A stretch of 64,000 bases of DNA from Castellaniella sp. (lineage in GTDB: Bacteria > Pseudomonadota > Gammaproteobacteria > Burkholderiales > Burkholderiaceae_B). The translations under genes were made by a program, and so were the position numbers. Under the pieces are notes generated by a model. The model did no database searches. It was not told where the DNA came from and saw only the letters and a list, made by a program, of their open reading frames with translations. Below, one piece after another: positions 53,561-62,506 of this stretch (the first letter of the stretch is position 1; each line of letters begins with the position of its first letter). The stretch covers positions 1-64,000 of the forward strand of contig JAHRWZ010000008.1 of assembly GCA_019104865.1 (NCBI GenBank). Reading direction: 5' to 3'.

Positions 53561-54661
53561 ATGAATACGCAACGATTGATGGCCCTGGCGTTGACACTAT
53601 GCGCCGGCGGCGCCCAGGCCGCCGATAGCGGCGTGACCCTTTACGGCGTGGTGGATGCGGCCGTGGGCACCACGCGGGTCTCGGGGCCGGGTGGGCTGAA
53701 GTCGTCGTCGGCCGGCATGATTTCCAGCGGGTACGGGGATTCGGTCTTCGGCCTGCGCGGCAGCGAAGACCTGGGCAATGGCTGGTCAGCTGGGTTCATG
53801 CTGGAGACATCGTTTGATGTCGGTACCGGCGGACGATCGAATCCGGACGCTCTGTTCGGCAATTCGTCCTGGGTGGGCGTGTCCAACCCGGCCGCCGGGG
53901 AACTGCGCCTCGGGCGCCAGTACACCGTGGCACAGGAAACCGCCATTCAGCTCGAACTGGCCCCCTGGAAAGATATGGGGATGGGATCGACGTTCAAGGC
54001 GTCCGACAGCTATCAGGTCCCGAACGCGGTCAGCTACCGCTCGCCAGACTTCGGAGGGTTCAGCATGGCTGCGGGGTACAGTTTCGACGTCGCGGGCAAC
54101 CAGATCAGCGGCCAGAGTGCGCCGGCGGTCAGTAGCGCCATTCGATATGCGCAAGGTCCGTTGCTATTGCTGGTCACCTGGGACAGGACCTATCTGTCCG
54201 GTCGTGATCGTCCGGGGCCGCGCGACCCGCAGGCGTGGCAGTTGGGCGGGTCCTATGACTTTGAGACGGTCAAGGTTTCAGCCGCCTGGAGCCGGCAGAG
54301 CAACGGCTATGTGGGGTTGAATGGCGGGGATCCCGATCAACTGGGGCTGGGCCTGGGGGCCGCCGAGTTCGCCGATGGCGGACATCTGGACGCCTACCTG
54401 ATCGGCGCCGCGGTGCCGGTGACGCCGTCGGATACGGTGCTGGCCCAGTGGTCGCTGGTCAGGCCGGGCTGGGCTTGGCGCGATGGCCGGAAGGCACGGC
54501 CGGGGCAAGTGGCCTCTGTGGGCCTCGTCCACGAACTGTCCAAGCGGACCAAGCTGTATGCCATGGCAGGGATTGCGACGCGCTATGCACTGGACGAGCA
54601 GCTGGTCCAGGGCCAGGGGACGACTACCCGCCTTATGTCAGGCATTAATCATGCCTTCTGA
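53561..54661 (+). CDS. Gram-negative porin, betaproteobacterial (Omp32-like) family
   Basis: The 366-residue product starts with a signal peptide (MNTQRLMALALTLCAGGAQA) and continues with the family opening SGVTLYGVVDAAVGTTRVSG, then SVFGLRGSEDLGNGWSAGFM, and WVGVSNPAAGELRLGRQYT. It ends with a C-terminal phenylalanine (GINHAF), the signal for outer-membrane insertion. It would form a trimeric 16-stranded diffusion pore. AAGGAA precedes the ATG. The Fur-like box upstream suggests iron control. Its last 24 bases overlap the convergent chemoreceptor gene. Confidence 0.9.
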   Translation: MNTQRLMALALTLCAGGAQAADSGVTLYGVVDAAVGTTRVSGPGGLKSSSAGMISSGYGDSVFGLRGSEDLGNGWSAGFMLETSFDVGTGGRSNPDALFGNSSWVGVSNPAAGELRLGRQYTVAQETAIQLELAPWKDMGMGSTFKASDSYQVPNAVSYRSPDFGGFSMAAGYSFDVAGNQISGQSAPAVSSAIRYAQGPLLLLVTWDRTYLSGRDRPGPRDPQAWQLGGSYDFETVKVSAAWSRQSNGYVGLNGGDPDQLGLGLGAAEFADGGHLDAYLIGAAVPVTPSDTVLAQWSLVRPGWAWRDGRKARPGQVASVGLVHELSKRTKLYAMAGIATRYALDEQLVQGQGTTTRLMSGINHAF

Positions 54662-56242
54662 CAAGGTCTCGTGCCGCAGCTGGAAGACTCCCACCGCGCG
54701 GTCCAGTCCGTTCATCTGTTGATTCAGGGACTGCGCGGCTTCGCCGGCCTGGACCACCAGCCCGGCATTTTGCTGGGTGACCTGGTCCATCTGTGCGATG
54801 GCCAGATTGATCTGTTCGATGCCGGCGGCCTGCTCGCGGCTGGCCAGCGTGATTTCCGACATGATGTCCGCAACCTGCCGTACGCTGGTCACGACTTTGG
54901 ACATGGTCTGGCCTGCGCCATCGGCCAGGGTCGCCCCGGCGTGGATCCGCCGCACGGTCTCGTCGATCAGGCTGCGGATTTCCTTCGCAGCCCCGGCGGA
55001 TCGCTGGGCCAGTGCGCGGACTTCCGTGGCCACCACGGCGAAGCCCTTGCCCTGTTCCCCGGCGCGGGCCGCCTCGACGGCTGCATTCAGGGCCAGGATA
55101 TTGGTCTGGAAGGCGATACTGTCGATCACCCCGACGATGTCCGACATCCGCCGGGTGGATGCGTCGACCTGATCCATGGTCTCGACCACCTGGGCCACGG
55201 TCTGGCCGCCTTGTGCGGCGACCTCGGAGGCTGTGGCGGCCAGCGTATTGGCCTGCTGCGCATTGGCGGCGTTATGCCCCACCGTGCTGGTGATTTCCTC
55301 CATGCTGGCCGCGGTTTCCTGAAGAGATGCCGCCTGCTGCTCTGTGCGTGCCGACAGGTCCAGATTGCCGTTGACGATCTGGCCCACGGACTGGGCGATC
55401 CATTCGGTGCCCTGGCGTACCTGCGCCACAGCCTGGGCAATGCCGTCGCGCATCACCCGCATGGCGTGCAGCAGGCTGGTCGTGTCGCCTTCGCGCACAG
55501 GAATTTCCGCCCGCAGATCGCCCTGGGACATGCGGTGGGCGATGGCGATCACGGCATCCGGCTCGCCACCCAGCTGGCGCACCAGGCGGCGTGCCAGGAA
55601 GATGCCAACCGCCAGCAGGATCAGGGCCAGCACGCCGGCAGCCAGCGCGAACTGGCCGGCTTGACCCCAGACGATGGCGTTGACGGTATCCAGGTAGACG
55701 CCGGACCCCAGAACCCAGCCCCAAGGAGTAAAGCCCTTGACATAGGAGACTTTGGCGACGGGTTGTGCGGCGCCTTGTTTGGGCCACAGGTAGAACACGA
55801 AGCCGTCATGGGTGGGGCTGGCCTTGACCGTGTCGACAAAGGCCACGAACAGTTTCAGACCGTTGGGGTCCTTCATGTTCGACAGATCCTGGCCTTCGAG
55901 CTTGGGCTGGATCGGGTGCATCAGCATGCGCGGCTGCATGTCGTTGATCCAGAAATATTCCTGGCCGCTGTAGCGCATGCCGCGCAGCGTATCCATGGCT
56001 TGCTGCTTGGCCTGGGCCTCGGGGATTTTTCCCTGTTGGGCCTGATCGTGGAAATAGGTGATGACACCATAAGCGGATTCCACTGCCTGACGGGCGCCGT
56101 TCTGGCGTTCGTGCAGCAGGGCGTTGCGCTCCATCCAGAGCAGGGCGCCCGTCAGGATGGCGATGCCCAGGATCGCCAGGGCGGTGAACAGGGTGAATTT
56201 GAACGAGGTCGTGCGGGTCCAGGCAAGGCGCGGGCGTGCCAT
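54638..56242 (-). CDS. Methyl-accepting chemotaxis protein with a single Cache sensor
   Basis: The protein has a membrane anchor (FTLFTALAILGIAILTGALL), a periplasmic sCache_2-type domain (MRYSGQEYFWINDMQPRMLM, HPIQPKLEGQDLSNMKD, GFTPWGWVLGSGVYLDTV), a second helix, a HAMP domain (RRLVRQLGGEPDAVIAIAHR) and the signalling domain with the conserved hairpin ESVFQTNILALNAAVEAARA-type tip (DSIAFQTNILALNAAVEAAR). It senses small carboxylate-like ligands and controls CheA. I prefer ATG 56242 because GGAG lies 9 bases upstream; ATG 56266 would add eight residues. Confidence 0.9.
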   Translation of the reverse strand: MARPRLAWTRTTSFKFTLFTALAILGIAILTGALLWMERNALLHERQNGARQAVESAYGVITYFHDQAQQGKIPEAQAKQQAMDTLRGMRYSGQEYFWINDMQPRMLMHPIQPKLEGQDLSNMKDPNGLKLFVAFVDTVKASPTHDGFVFYLWPKQGAAQPVAKVSYVKGFTPWGWVLGSGVYLDTVNAIVWGQAGQFALAAGVLALILLAVGIFLARRLVRQLGGEPDAVIAIAHRMSQGDLRAEIPVREGDTTSLLHAMRVMRDGIAQAVAQVRQGTEWIAQSVGQIVNGNLDLSARTEQQAASLQETAASMEEITSTVGHNAANAQQANTLAATASEVAAQGGQTVAQVVETMDQVDASTRRMSDIVGVIDSIAFQTNILALNAAVEAARAGEQGKGFAVVATEVRALAQRSAGAAKEIRSLIDETVRRIHAGATLADGAGQTMSKVVTSVRQVADIMSEITLASREQAAGIEQINLAIAQMDQVTQQNAGLVVQAGEAAQSLNQQMNGLDRAVGVFQLRHETLSEGMINA

Positions 56243-56266
56243 GATGTCATGCTCCAAGGTGCTCAT

Positions 56267-56795
56267 CGTCGGTCAGTGTACGGTCCGCCCCGACGTTTCA
56301 CTGCCCGGAAGAGATGCCAAAAATTCAGCCAGTCCTGAGGCTTCTTCGTGGATCTCCGTTCGATCATCCAATAACGTCAGAGAAATGTAAGAATCCAGTC
56401 AGAATTGCGTCAGCGACGTCATGTGCTTGCGTGGTCCATCACTGCAGCGCTAAAATTGCGCGTCTTCAATTTCCGGAGTGCCTTCCTGTGGAAAGTGCCA
56501 GTTGTCGATCTAGTATCGATCAGCCGCAGGCGGGGTAACCGCGAGTCTCACATGCTCGCTGCTATCGCGCCGTTTTGTGGCGGATAGGTAGCGGGCTTTC
56601 CGATCGGATCCCTTGATGGGGCGTCTTGGCCCTGTGGCCATATCCGATCGTTCCTGATCCTGTCTTGACGTTTGCCGCCCGTCGGGCGGCCCGATGATGT
56701 CCGGCCAACGCGTTGTTGCCGGGGCAGTCGGCGTGCGTCCTCCTGGCTCATTCCCTGGAATCCGAACTTATGTCCTTGGAACCCCAGCCTCGAAT
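56267..56795. other. Non-coding gap between the chemoreceptor and mgtA
   Basis: About 530 bases between divergent genes. I see no convincing gene. The middle part (56380-56470) is less GC-rich and could hold the chemoreceptor or mgtA promoters; no confident -35/-10 pair was found. Confidence 0.45.
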
Positions 56796-56828
56796 GCCGT
56801 CATTCTGAGTTCACTTCGGAATGACGGC
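56796..56828 (+). promoter_or_regulatory. Hairpin directly upstream of the mgtA ribosome site
   Basis: GCCGTCATTC (56796-56805) pairs perfectly with GAATGACGGC (56819-56828). The stem ends four bases before the AGGAG ribosome site (56833-56837) of mgtA. It could influence translation or termination in response to Mg2+, as leader RNAs of enterobacterial mgtA do, but no sequence similarity to those leaders is evident. Confidence 0.5.
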
Positions 56829-56845
56829 GACCAGGAGAATAAAAA

Positions 56846-59611
56846 ATGCGCTTGATCATTCTGAAAGACTTATTCGTGGGCTTTTTGCGTGCCCGCCACA
56901 TGACCCGGCATTTCCGTCGGCGGTTTTTGCCAGATGTCGGTGTCCTGCCCGAAGTCAGCCACGAGGTTCCGCACGCTCTGGGTCAGGAATTGCGGGCGGC
57001 TGCCCTGTCCGAGCCGGAAGCCGTGCTGGCCCGGCTCGACAGCCGGATCGACGGTCTGGCCGAATCCCGGGCTGAAGAGATCCGGGGATCCGTCGGCTTC
57101 AACGAGGTCGAGCAGGAGAAGCCGCTGCCCTGGTGGAAACACCTGTGGCATTGCTTCCGCACGCCGTTCAATCTGTTGCTGACGCTGCTGGCCGTGGTGT
57201 CGGGCGTCACCGGCGACTATGAGGCACTGGTGGTGATCGGCACCATGGTGGTGCTGTCCACGCTGCTGCGTTTCTGGCAGGAGGCGCGGTCCAATCGCGA
57301 GGCCGATGCGATCAAGTCGCTGGTGACCAATACCGCCACGGTCGTGCGTCCGGTGGCGCCGGTGGATGCGGGCGTGCCAGCCGGCGAGGCGTTTGGCGTG
57401 CGGCTGGACGATGGTTTGGGCCACCAGTCCGAGGTCGAGGTGCGCCTGCTGGTGCCAGGCGACGTCGTGCTGTTGGCTGCCGGTGACATGATTCCGGCCG
57501 ATTGCCGGGTGCTGTCGGCCAAGGATCTGTTCGTGGCCCAGGCGGCGATGACGGGCGAGTCCCTGCCGGTGGAAAAATTCGCGCTGCAGCGCGACGAGTC
57601 GGTTCAGAATCCGCTGGAACTGGAAAACATCCTGTTCATGGGCACGAACGTCGTATCCGGGTCGGCCCGCGCCATCGTCGTCAACACGGGTGAACGGACC
57701 TATTTCGGCGCCCTGGCGGGCCGGGTCCTGGCTCAGGACCGCGCGCCCACGTCGTTCCAGGTGGGGGTGAACCACATCAGCTGGCTGCTGATCCGCTTCA
57801 TGCTGGTGATGGCGCCTGTGGTGCTCCTGATCAATGGTTTTACCAAGGGCGACTGGGGCGAGGCGCTGCTGTTCGCCGTCTCGGTGGCGGTCGGACTGAC
57901 CCCCGAGATGCTGCCCATGATCGCGACCTCCACCCTGGCCAAGGGGGCGGTCACCCTGGCGCGCCGCAAGGTCGTGGTCAAGCAGCTCGACGCCATCCAG
58001 AACTTCGGGGCGATGGACGTCCTGTGTACGGACAAGACCGGCACCCTGACCCAGGACAAGATCTTCCTGGAGCGGCACGTGGACGCCTGGGGCGAGGAAT
58101 CCGAGGAGGTGCTGGAACTGGCCTGGCTCAACAGCCGCCATCAGACCGGTCTGAAGAACCTGCTGGACGTCGCCGTGCTGGAACGCGGCGGCGTCGATGG
58201 GCCGTCGGATGTCGCCGGGCGTTTCCGCAAGGTTGACGAGATGCCTTTCGATTTCGTGCGTCGGCGCATGTCGGTGGTGGTGTCCGGTCCGGATGGCAAC
58301 CACCGCGTGATCACCAAAGGCGCCGTCGAGGAGGTCCTGCAGGTCTGCGATCGTGTCATGCACGACGGCGTCGAGGTGCCGCTGACGCCCGAACTGCTCG
58401 AACGCATCCGCGCCGTGACGACCGGCCTGAACGAAGAGGGCCTGCGCGTGGTGGCCGTCGCATCGCGCACGCTGGCGCCCGTGCGCCAGACTTATGGGGT
58501 GGCCGACGAGCGGGCGCTGGTGCTGGCCGGCACGATCGCCTTTCTGGATCCGCCCAAGGAATCCACTCGCGAAGCCCTGGCCGCGCTGGCGGCGCACGGG
58601 GTCGCGGTCAAGGTGCTGACGGGCGACAACGAGCGCATCACCGCCAAGGTCTGCCGCGAGGTTGGGCTGGTGCCGCGCAACGTGCTGCTGGGGGGGGATA
58701 TTGAGGTCATGGACGACGTCGCTCTGGCGCGCGCGGTCGAGACCACCGATGTGTTCGCCCGCCTGACGCCCACGCACAAGGCCCGCATCGTGCGCCTGCT
58801 GAAGGCCAACGGCCACGTCGTCGGCTTTCTGGGCGATGGCATCAACGATGCCGCCGCGCTGCGCACGGCCGACATCGGGATCTCCGTCGATTCGGCCGTG
58901 GACATCGCCCGCGAGGCAGCCGACATCATCCTGCTGGAAAAGAGCCTGATGGTGCTGGAGGCGGGCGTGGTAGAAGGGCGGCGCACCTTCGTCAACATGC
59001 TCAAATACATCAAGATGACCGCCAGCTCGAACTTCGGCAATGTCTTCTCGGTGCTGGTGGCCAGCGCGTTCATCCCTTTTCTGCCGATGCTGCCGATCCA
59101 TCTGCTGGTGCTGAACCTGCTGTATGACATCTCGCAGATCGCGATTCCATTCGACGATGTGGACGACGATCAGCTGCAGCGTCCGCAGCGCTGGGAACCG
59201 GGCGAGGTGGGCCGTTTCATGCTGTTCTTCGGGCCCATCAGTTCGATTTTCGACATCCTTACCTTCTTCATGATGTGGTTCGTCTTTGCCGCGAACTCCG
59301 CAGCGCACCAGACCTTGTTCCAGTCCGGCTGGTTCGTGGTCAGCCTGCTGACCCAGATGCTGGTCGTGCACATGATCCGCACGGCGAAGGTGCCCTTCAT
59401 CCAGAGCCGCGCCTCTTGGCCGCTGCTGTTCATGACGGTGACCATCATTGCCGTGGGGGTGTTCCTGCCGCTGGGGCCGCTGGCACCCGCGCTCAGCCTG
59501 GAATCCCTGCCGCCGCTGTATTTCGTACTGCTGCCGCTGATCGTGCTGGGCTACATAGCCCTGACCCAGTGGATGAAGGGCATCTACTGCCGCCGTTGGG
59601 GCTGGCAGTGA
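56846..59611 (+). CDS. mgtA: Magnesium-importing P-type ATPase, MgtA/MgtB family
   Basis: The 921-residue protein has the P-type ATPase landmarks: MTGESLPVEKF (actuator), the phosphorylated aspartate in DVLCTDKTGTLTQDKIFLE, the KGAVEEVL nucleotide-binding motif, VLTGDNERITAKVCREVGL, and FLGDGINDAAALRTADIGIS. The membrane part and the VSVDSAVDIAREAADIILLE helix match the P3B (Mg2+) class. It imports Mg2+ using ATP. The N-terminus includes a positively charged region (MTRHFRRRFLPD). AGGAG is 8 bases before the ATG. A leader hairpin precedes it. Confidence 0.94.
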   Translation: MRLIILKDLFVGFLRARHMTRHFRRRFLPDVGVLPEVSHEVPHALGQELRAAALSEPEAVLARLDSRIDGLAESRAEEIRGSVGFNEVEQEKPLPWWKHLWHCFRTPFNLLLTLLAVVSGVTGDYEALVVIGTMVVLSTLLRFWQEARSNREADAIKSLVTNTATVVRPVAPVDAGVPAGEAFGVRLDDGLGHQSEVEVRLLVPGDVVLLAAGDMIPADCRVLSAKDLFVAQAAMTGESLPVEKFALQRDESVQNPLELENILFMGTNVVSGSARAIVVNTGERTYFGALAGRVLAQDRAPTSFQVGVNHISWLLIRFMLVMAPVVLLINGFTKGDWGEALLFAVSVAVGLTPEMLPMIATSTLAKGAVTLARRKVVVKQLDAIQNFGAMDVLCTDKTGTLTQDKIFLERHVDAWGEESEEVLELAWLNSRHQTGLKNLLDVAVLERGGVDGPSDVAGRFRKVDEMPFDFVRRRMSVVVSGPDGNHRVITKGAVEEVLQVCDRVMHDGVEVPLTPELLERIRAVTTGLNEEGLRVVAVASRTLAPVRQTYGVADERALVLAGTIAFLDPPKESTREALAALAAHGVAVKVLTGDNERITAKVCREVGLVPRNVLLGGDIEVMDDVALARAVETTDVFARLTPTHKARIVRLLKANGHVVGFLGDGINDAAALRTADIGISVDSAVDIAREAADIILLEKSLMVLEAGVVEGRRTFVNMLKYIKMTASSNFGNVFSVLVASAFIPFLPMLPIHLLVLNLLYDISQIAIPFDDVDDDQLQRPQRWEPGEVGRFMLFFGPISSIFDILTFFMMWFVFAANSAAHQTLFQSGWFVVSLLTQMLVVHMIRTAKVPFIQSRASWPLLFMTVTIIAVGVFLPLGPLAPALSLESLPPLYFVLLPLIVLGYIALTQWMKGIYCRRWGWQ

Positions 59612-59612
59612 C

Positions 59613-61118
59613 TCAAAGGTCCGAGGCAAACCGGATGCCCTGCGCCAGCGGCAGTTCGCGCGAATAGTTGATGGTGTTCGTCGCGCGGCGCATGTAGGCC
59701 TTCCAGGCGTCGGACCCCGATTCGCGTCCGCCGCCGGTTTCCTTTTCACCGCCGAAGGCCCCGCCGATCTCGGCCCCCGAGGTGCCGATGTTCACGTTGA
59801 CGATGCCGCAGTCCGATCCGCTGGCGCTCATGAAGACTTCGGCCTCGCGCAGGTCGGTGGTGAAGATTGCCGAGGCCAGGCCCTGCGGGACGGCGTTGTG
59901 CAGGGTCAGCGCCTGATCGAACGTGCGGTAGCGCATCACGTACAGGATCGGTGCGAACGTTTCCTGGCAGACCAGGTCCGTCTGGCTTGGCATTTCCGCC
60001 AGCGCCGGACGCACGTACCAGGCCTGTGGATAGCGGTCGGCCAGGACACGTTCGCCGCCGGTGACGATGCCGCCTTGCGCACGGGCCTGTTCCAGGGCTC
60101 GTTGCATATGGTCGTAGGCCGCCTGATCGATCAGGGGACCGACTAGCGTGCCGTGTTCCAGCGGGTTGCCGATGGTCGCGCCGGCGTAGGCCGCCTTCAA
60201 GCGGACGATCAGAGCATCGGCCACGGCTTCGTGCACGATCAGGCGGCGTGTGGTGGTGCAGCGCTGGCCGGCCGTGCCGATGGCGCCGAACAGGATGCCG
60301 CGCGCGGCCATATCCAGATCGGCGGAGGGCGCCACGATGATGGCGTTGTTGCCGCCCAGTTCCAGCAGGCATCGGCCGAAGCGCTGCGCCACGCGCGGCC
60401 CGACCTGGCGGCCCATGCGCGTGGACCCCGTGGCCGACACCAGCGCCACCTGGGGGTCGTCGATCAGGACTTCGCCAATGTCGCGGCCGCCGATCAGAAC
60501 CTGGATCAGGTGCTCCGGCGCATCCGTGAATCTAGCCAGGGCGCGTCGGAAGATGGCCTCGCAGGCCAAGGCGCAGAGCGGCGTCTTTTCGGATGGCTTC
60601 CAGACGACCGGATCCCCGCAGACCAGAGCCAGCGCCGTGTTCCAGGACCAGACCGCAACGGGAAAATTGAAGGCGGAGATCACGCCCACGACCCCCAGCG
60701 GGTGCCAGGTTTCCATCATGCGGTGGCCCGGTCGTTCGGAGGCGATGGTCACGCCGTGCAACTGGCGCGACAGACCCACTGCGAAGTCGCAGATGTCGAT
60801 CGTTTCCTGAACCTCGCCTTCCCCCTCGGCGGTGATCTTGCCGGCTTCCAGGCTGATCAGGCGCCCCAGATCCCGCTTTGACGCGCGCAATTCCTCGCCG
60901 AACAGGCGCACCAGCTCGCCGCGCCGGGGCGCCGGGACTTCGCGCCAGGCCAGAAAGGCGGCGTGCGCCTGGGCGATCATGTGCCGCGCGCCGGCCGCGT
61001 CGTGCGGATGCGGATCAGCCAGGCGCGCGCCGTCGATGGGGGATCGGACAGGCAGGGTGCCGCCCATCAATGTGTCGGTATCCAGACCGAGGGATTGCAG
61101 CAGATCCTGGGCGTTCAT
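59613..61118 (-). CDS. ALDH7-family aldehyde dehydrogenase (aminoadipate-semialdehyde/piperideine-6-carboxylate type)
   Basis: The 501-residue product resembles ALDH7/AmaB: EGEGEVQETIDICDFAVGLS, RMMETWHPLGVVGVISAFNF, ELGGNNAIIVAPSADLD, and the catalytic cysteine in GTAGQRCTTTRRLIV. The C-terminal GGAFGGEKETGGGRESGSDA is characteristic of this family. In pseudomonads the enzyme oxidises alpha-aminoadipate semialdehyde in lysine breakdown. Convergent with mgtA (one base apart) and divergent from the FAD oxidoreductase at 61264. Confidence 0.88.
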   Translation of the reverse strand: MNAQDLLQSLGLDTDTLMGGTLPVRSPIDGARLADPHPHDAAGARHMIAQAHAAFLAWREVPAPRRGELVRLFGEELRASKRDLGRLISLEAGKITAEGEGEVQETIDICDFAVGLSRQLHGVTIASERPGHRMMETWHPLGVVGVISAFNFPVAVWSWNTALALVCGDPVVWKPSEKTPLCALACEAIFRRALARFTDAPEHLIQVLIGGRDIGEVLIDDPQVALVSATGSTRMGRQVGPRVAQRFGRCLLELGGNNAIIVAPSADLDMAARGILFGAIGTAGQRCTTTRRLIVHEAVADALIVRLKAAYAGATIGNPLEHGTLVGPLIDQAAYDHMQRALEQARAQGGIVTGGERVLADRYPQAWYVRPALAEMPSQTDLVCQETFAPILYVMRYRTFDQALTLHNAVPQGLASAIFTTDLREAEVFMSASGSDCGIVNVNIGTSGAEIGGAFGGEKETGGGRESGSDAWKAYMRRATNTINYSRELPLAQGIRFASDL

Positions 61119-61263
61119 GGGGGTGCCTCCGCGTGGCGATGGGTCTGGAGACAGGATAGCCCCGGTGCACTATCCTGTGTCTGAAGAAGTCAGGATCCGC
61201 CCACGATGCGCGTTGCCGCGCAGGCGGGCAGGCTTGCAGGGTGGGGCATCAGGAGATTTCAGG

Positions 61264-62445
61264 ATGTCGCGGACTCGGTTCGACGTGGTGATCGCCGGCG
61301 GCGCAGCCGTGGGCAGCGCGGCCGCCTATTTTCTGACGGCCGATGCCGGCTCTCGGGGATCGGTCGCGGTGATCGAGCCCGACCCAACCTACCGAAAATG
61401 CGCGACGGCGCTGTCGGCCGCGTCTATCCGACATCAATTCTCCACGGCGGAAAACGTCCGCATGTCGCTGTTCGGGACGCAGTTCCTGCGGCATTTCACC
61501 GAGATGCTGGTCGTGGACGGGGACTGTCCCGATCCCGCGTTTCGCGAGGGCGGTTACCTGTTTCTGGCGACACCGGATGGCTGGCCTGTTCTGCGGGAAA
61601 ATCAGGCCCTGCAGCGCAGCCTGGGGGCTGATATCGCCCTGCTGGATGCCGAGGCCCTGCGCGGTCGCTTCCCCTGGTTGCGGGTCGACGATCTGGCCGG
61701 CGGCACCCTGGGGCTGCAGGGTGAAGGGTGGCTGGACGCCTACAGCCTGCTGCAGGGATTGCGCCGCAAGGCGATCGCCCAGGGCGCATGCTACCTGCCG
61801 CACCGGGTCGTCGCGCTTGACCGCCAGGAGCGTCGGGTTGGCGCGGTGCGTCTGGACGATGGGCGAGTGTTGTCCTGTGGCGCGGTGATCGATGCGGCGG
61901 GCATAGGGGCGCCGGCCATCGCCCGGATGGTCGGTATCGATCTGCCGGTTCAGGCACGCAAACGCAGCATGTTCTACGTACACTGCCCGCAATCCCTGCC
62001 GGGGTGCCCCATGGTGATCGATCCCAGCGGCGCCTATTTCCGGCCCGAGGGCCAGGGGTTCGTGATGGGGATTGCGCCGCCGCCAGACCAGGACCCGGAA
62101 TGCGCAGACTTCGAGGTGCAGCACGCGCTCTTTGAAGAGCGGCTCTGGCCGCTGCTGGCCGCGCGGGTTCCCGCCTTCGAAGCCTTGCGCTGCATCCGCG
62201 GCTGGGCGGGGCATTACGACATGAATCTGGTGGACCAGAATGTGATCCTGGGGTTGCATCCCGCGCTGGACAATCTGTATTTCGCCAATGGCTTCAGCGG
62301 CCATGGCTTGCAGCAGGCACCGGCGGTGGGCCGCGCGCTGGCGGAACTGATCGTGTACGGTGGCTACCGCACGCTGGACTTGCGCCGCATGGGTTGGCAA
62401 CGCATCCTGGAAAATCAGCCGATCATCGAAAAAAACGTGGTTTGA
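61264..62445 (+). CDS. FAD-dependent oxidoreductase (DAO family)
   Basis: The 393-residue product opens with the dinucleotide motif VVIAGGAAVGSAAAYFLT and contains LSAASIRHQFSTAENVRMS, EGWLDAYSLLQGLRRKAIAQ and IRGWAGHYDMNLVDQNVILG, with the C-terminal FAD motif FANGFSGHGLQQAPAVGRAL. It resembles D-amino-acid/sarcosine dehydrogenase-type oxidases and FOXRED1. The ATG has AGGAG upstream. With the divergent ALDH7 gene and the TPP enzyme it may form an amino-acid catabolic unit, but the substrate is unknown. Confidence 0.8.
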   Translation: MSRTRFDVVIAGGAAVGSAAAYFLTADAGSRGSVAVIEPDPTYRKCATALSAASIRHQFSTAENVRMSLFGTQFLRHFTEMLVVDGDCPDPAFREGGYLFLATPDGWPVLRENQALQRSLGADIALLDAEALRGRFPWLRVDDLAGGTLGLQGEGWLDAYSLLQGLRRKAIAQGACYLPHRVVALDRQERRVGAVRLDDGRVLSCGAVIDAAGIGAPAIARMVGIDLPVQARKRSMFYVHCPQSLPGCPMVIDPSGAYFRPEGQGFVMGIAPPPDQDPECADFEVQHALFEERLWPLLAARVPAFEALRCIRGWAGHYDMNLVDQNVILGLHPALDNLYFANGFSGHGLQQAPAVGRALAELIVYGGYRTLDLRRMGWQRILENQPIIEKNVV

Positions 62446-62506
62446 ACATCCGCTGGATAACCATGGCCCGCGACAGGCAGGGCCTTTGATCAGGAGAAAA
62501 CACATC

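Noticed and set aside
56870..59749. A 959-residue open frame on the minus strand opposite mgtA
   Set aside because: Low-complexity His/Gln/Arg-rich product typical of antisense frames in GC-rich DNA; mgtA has every P-type ATPase motif.
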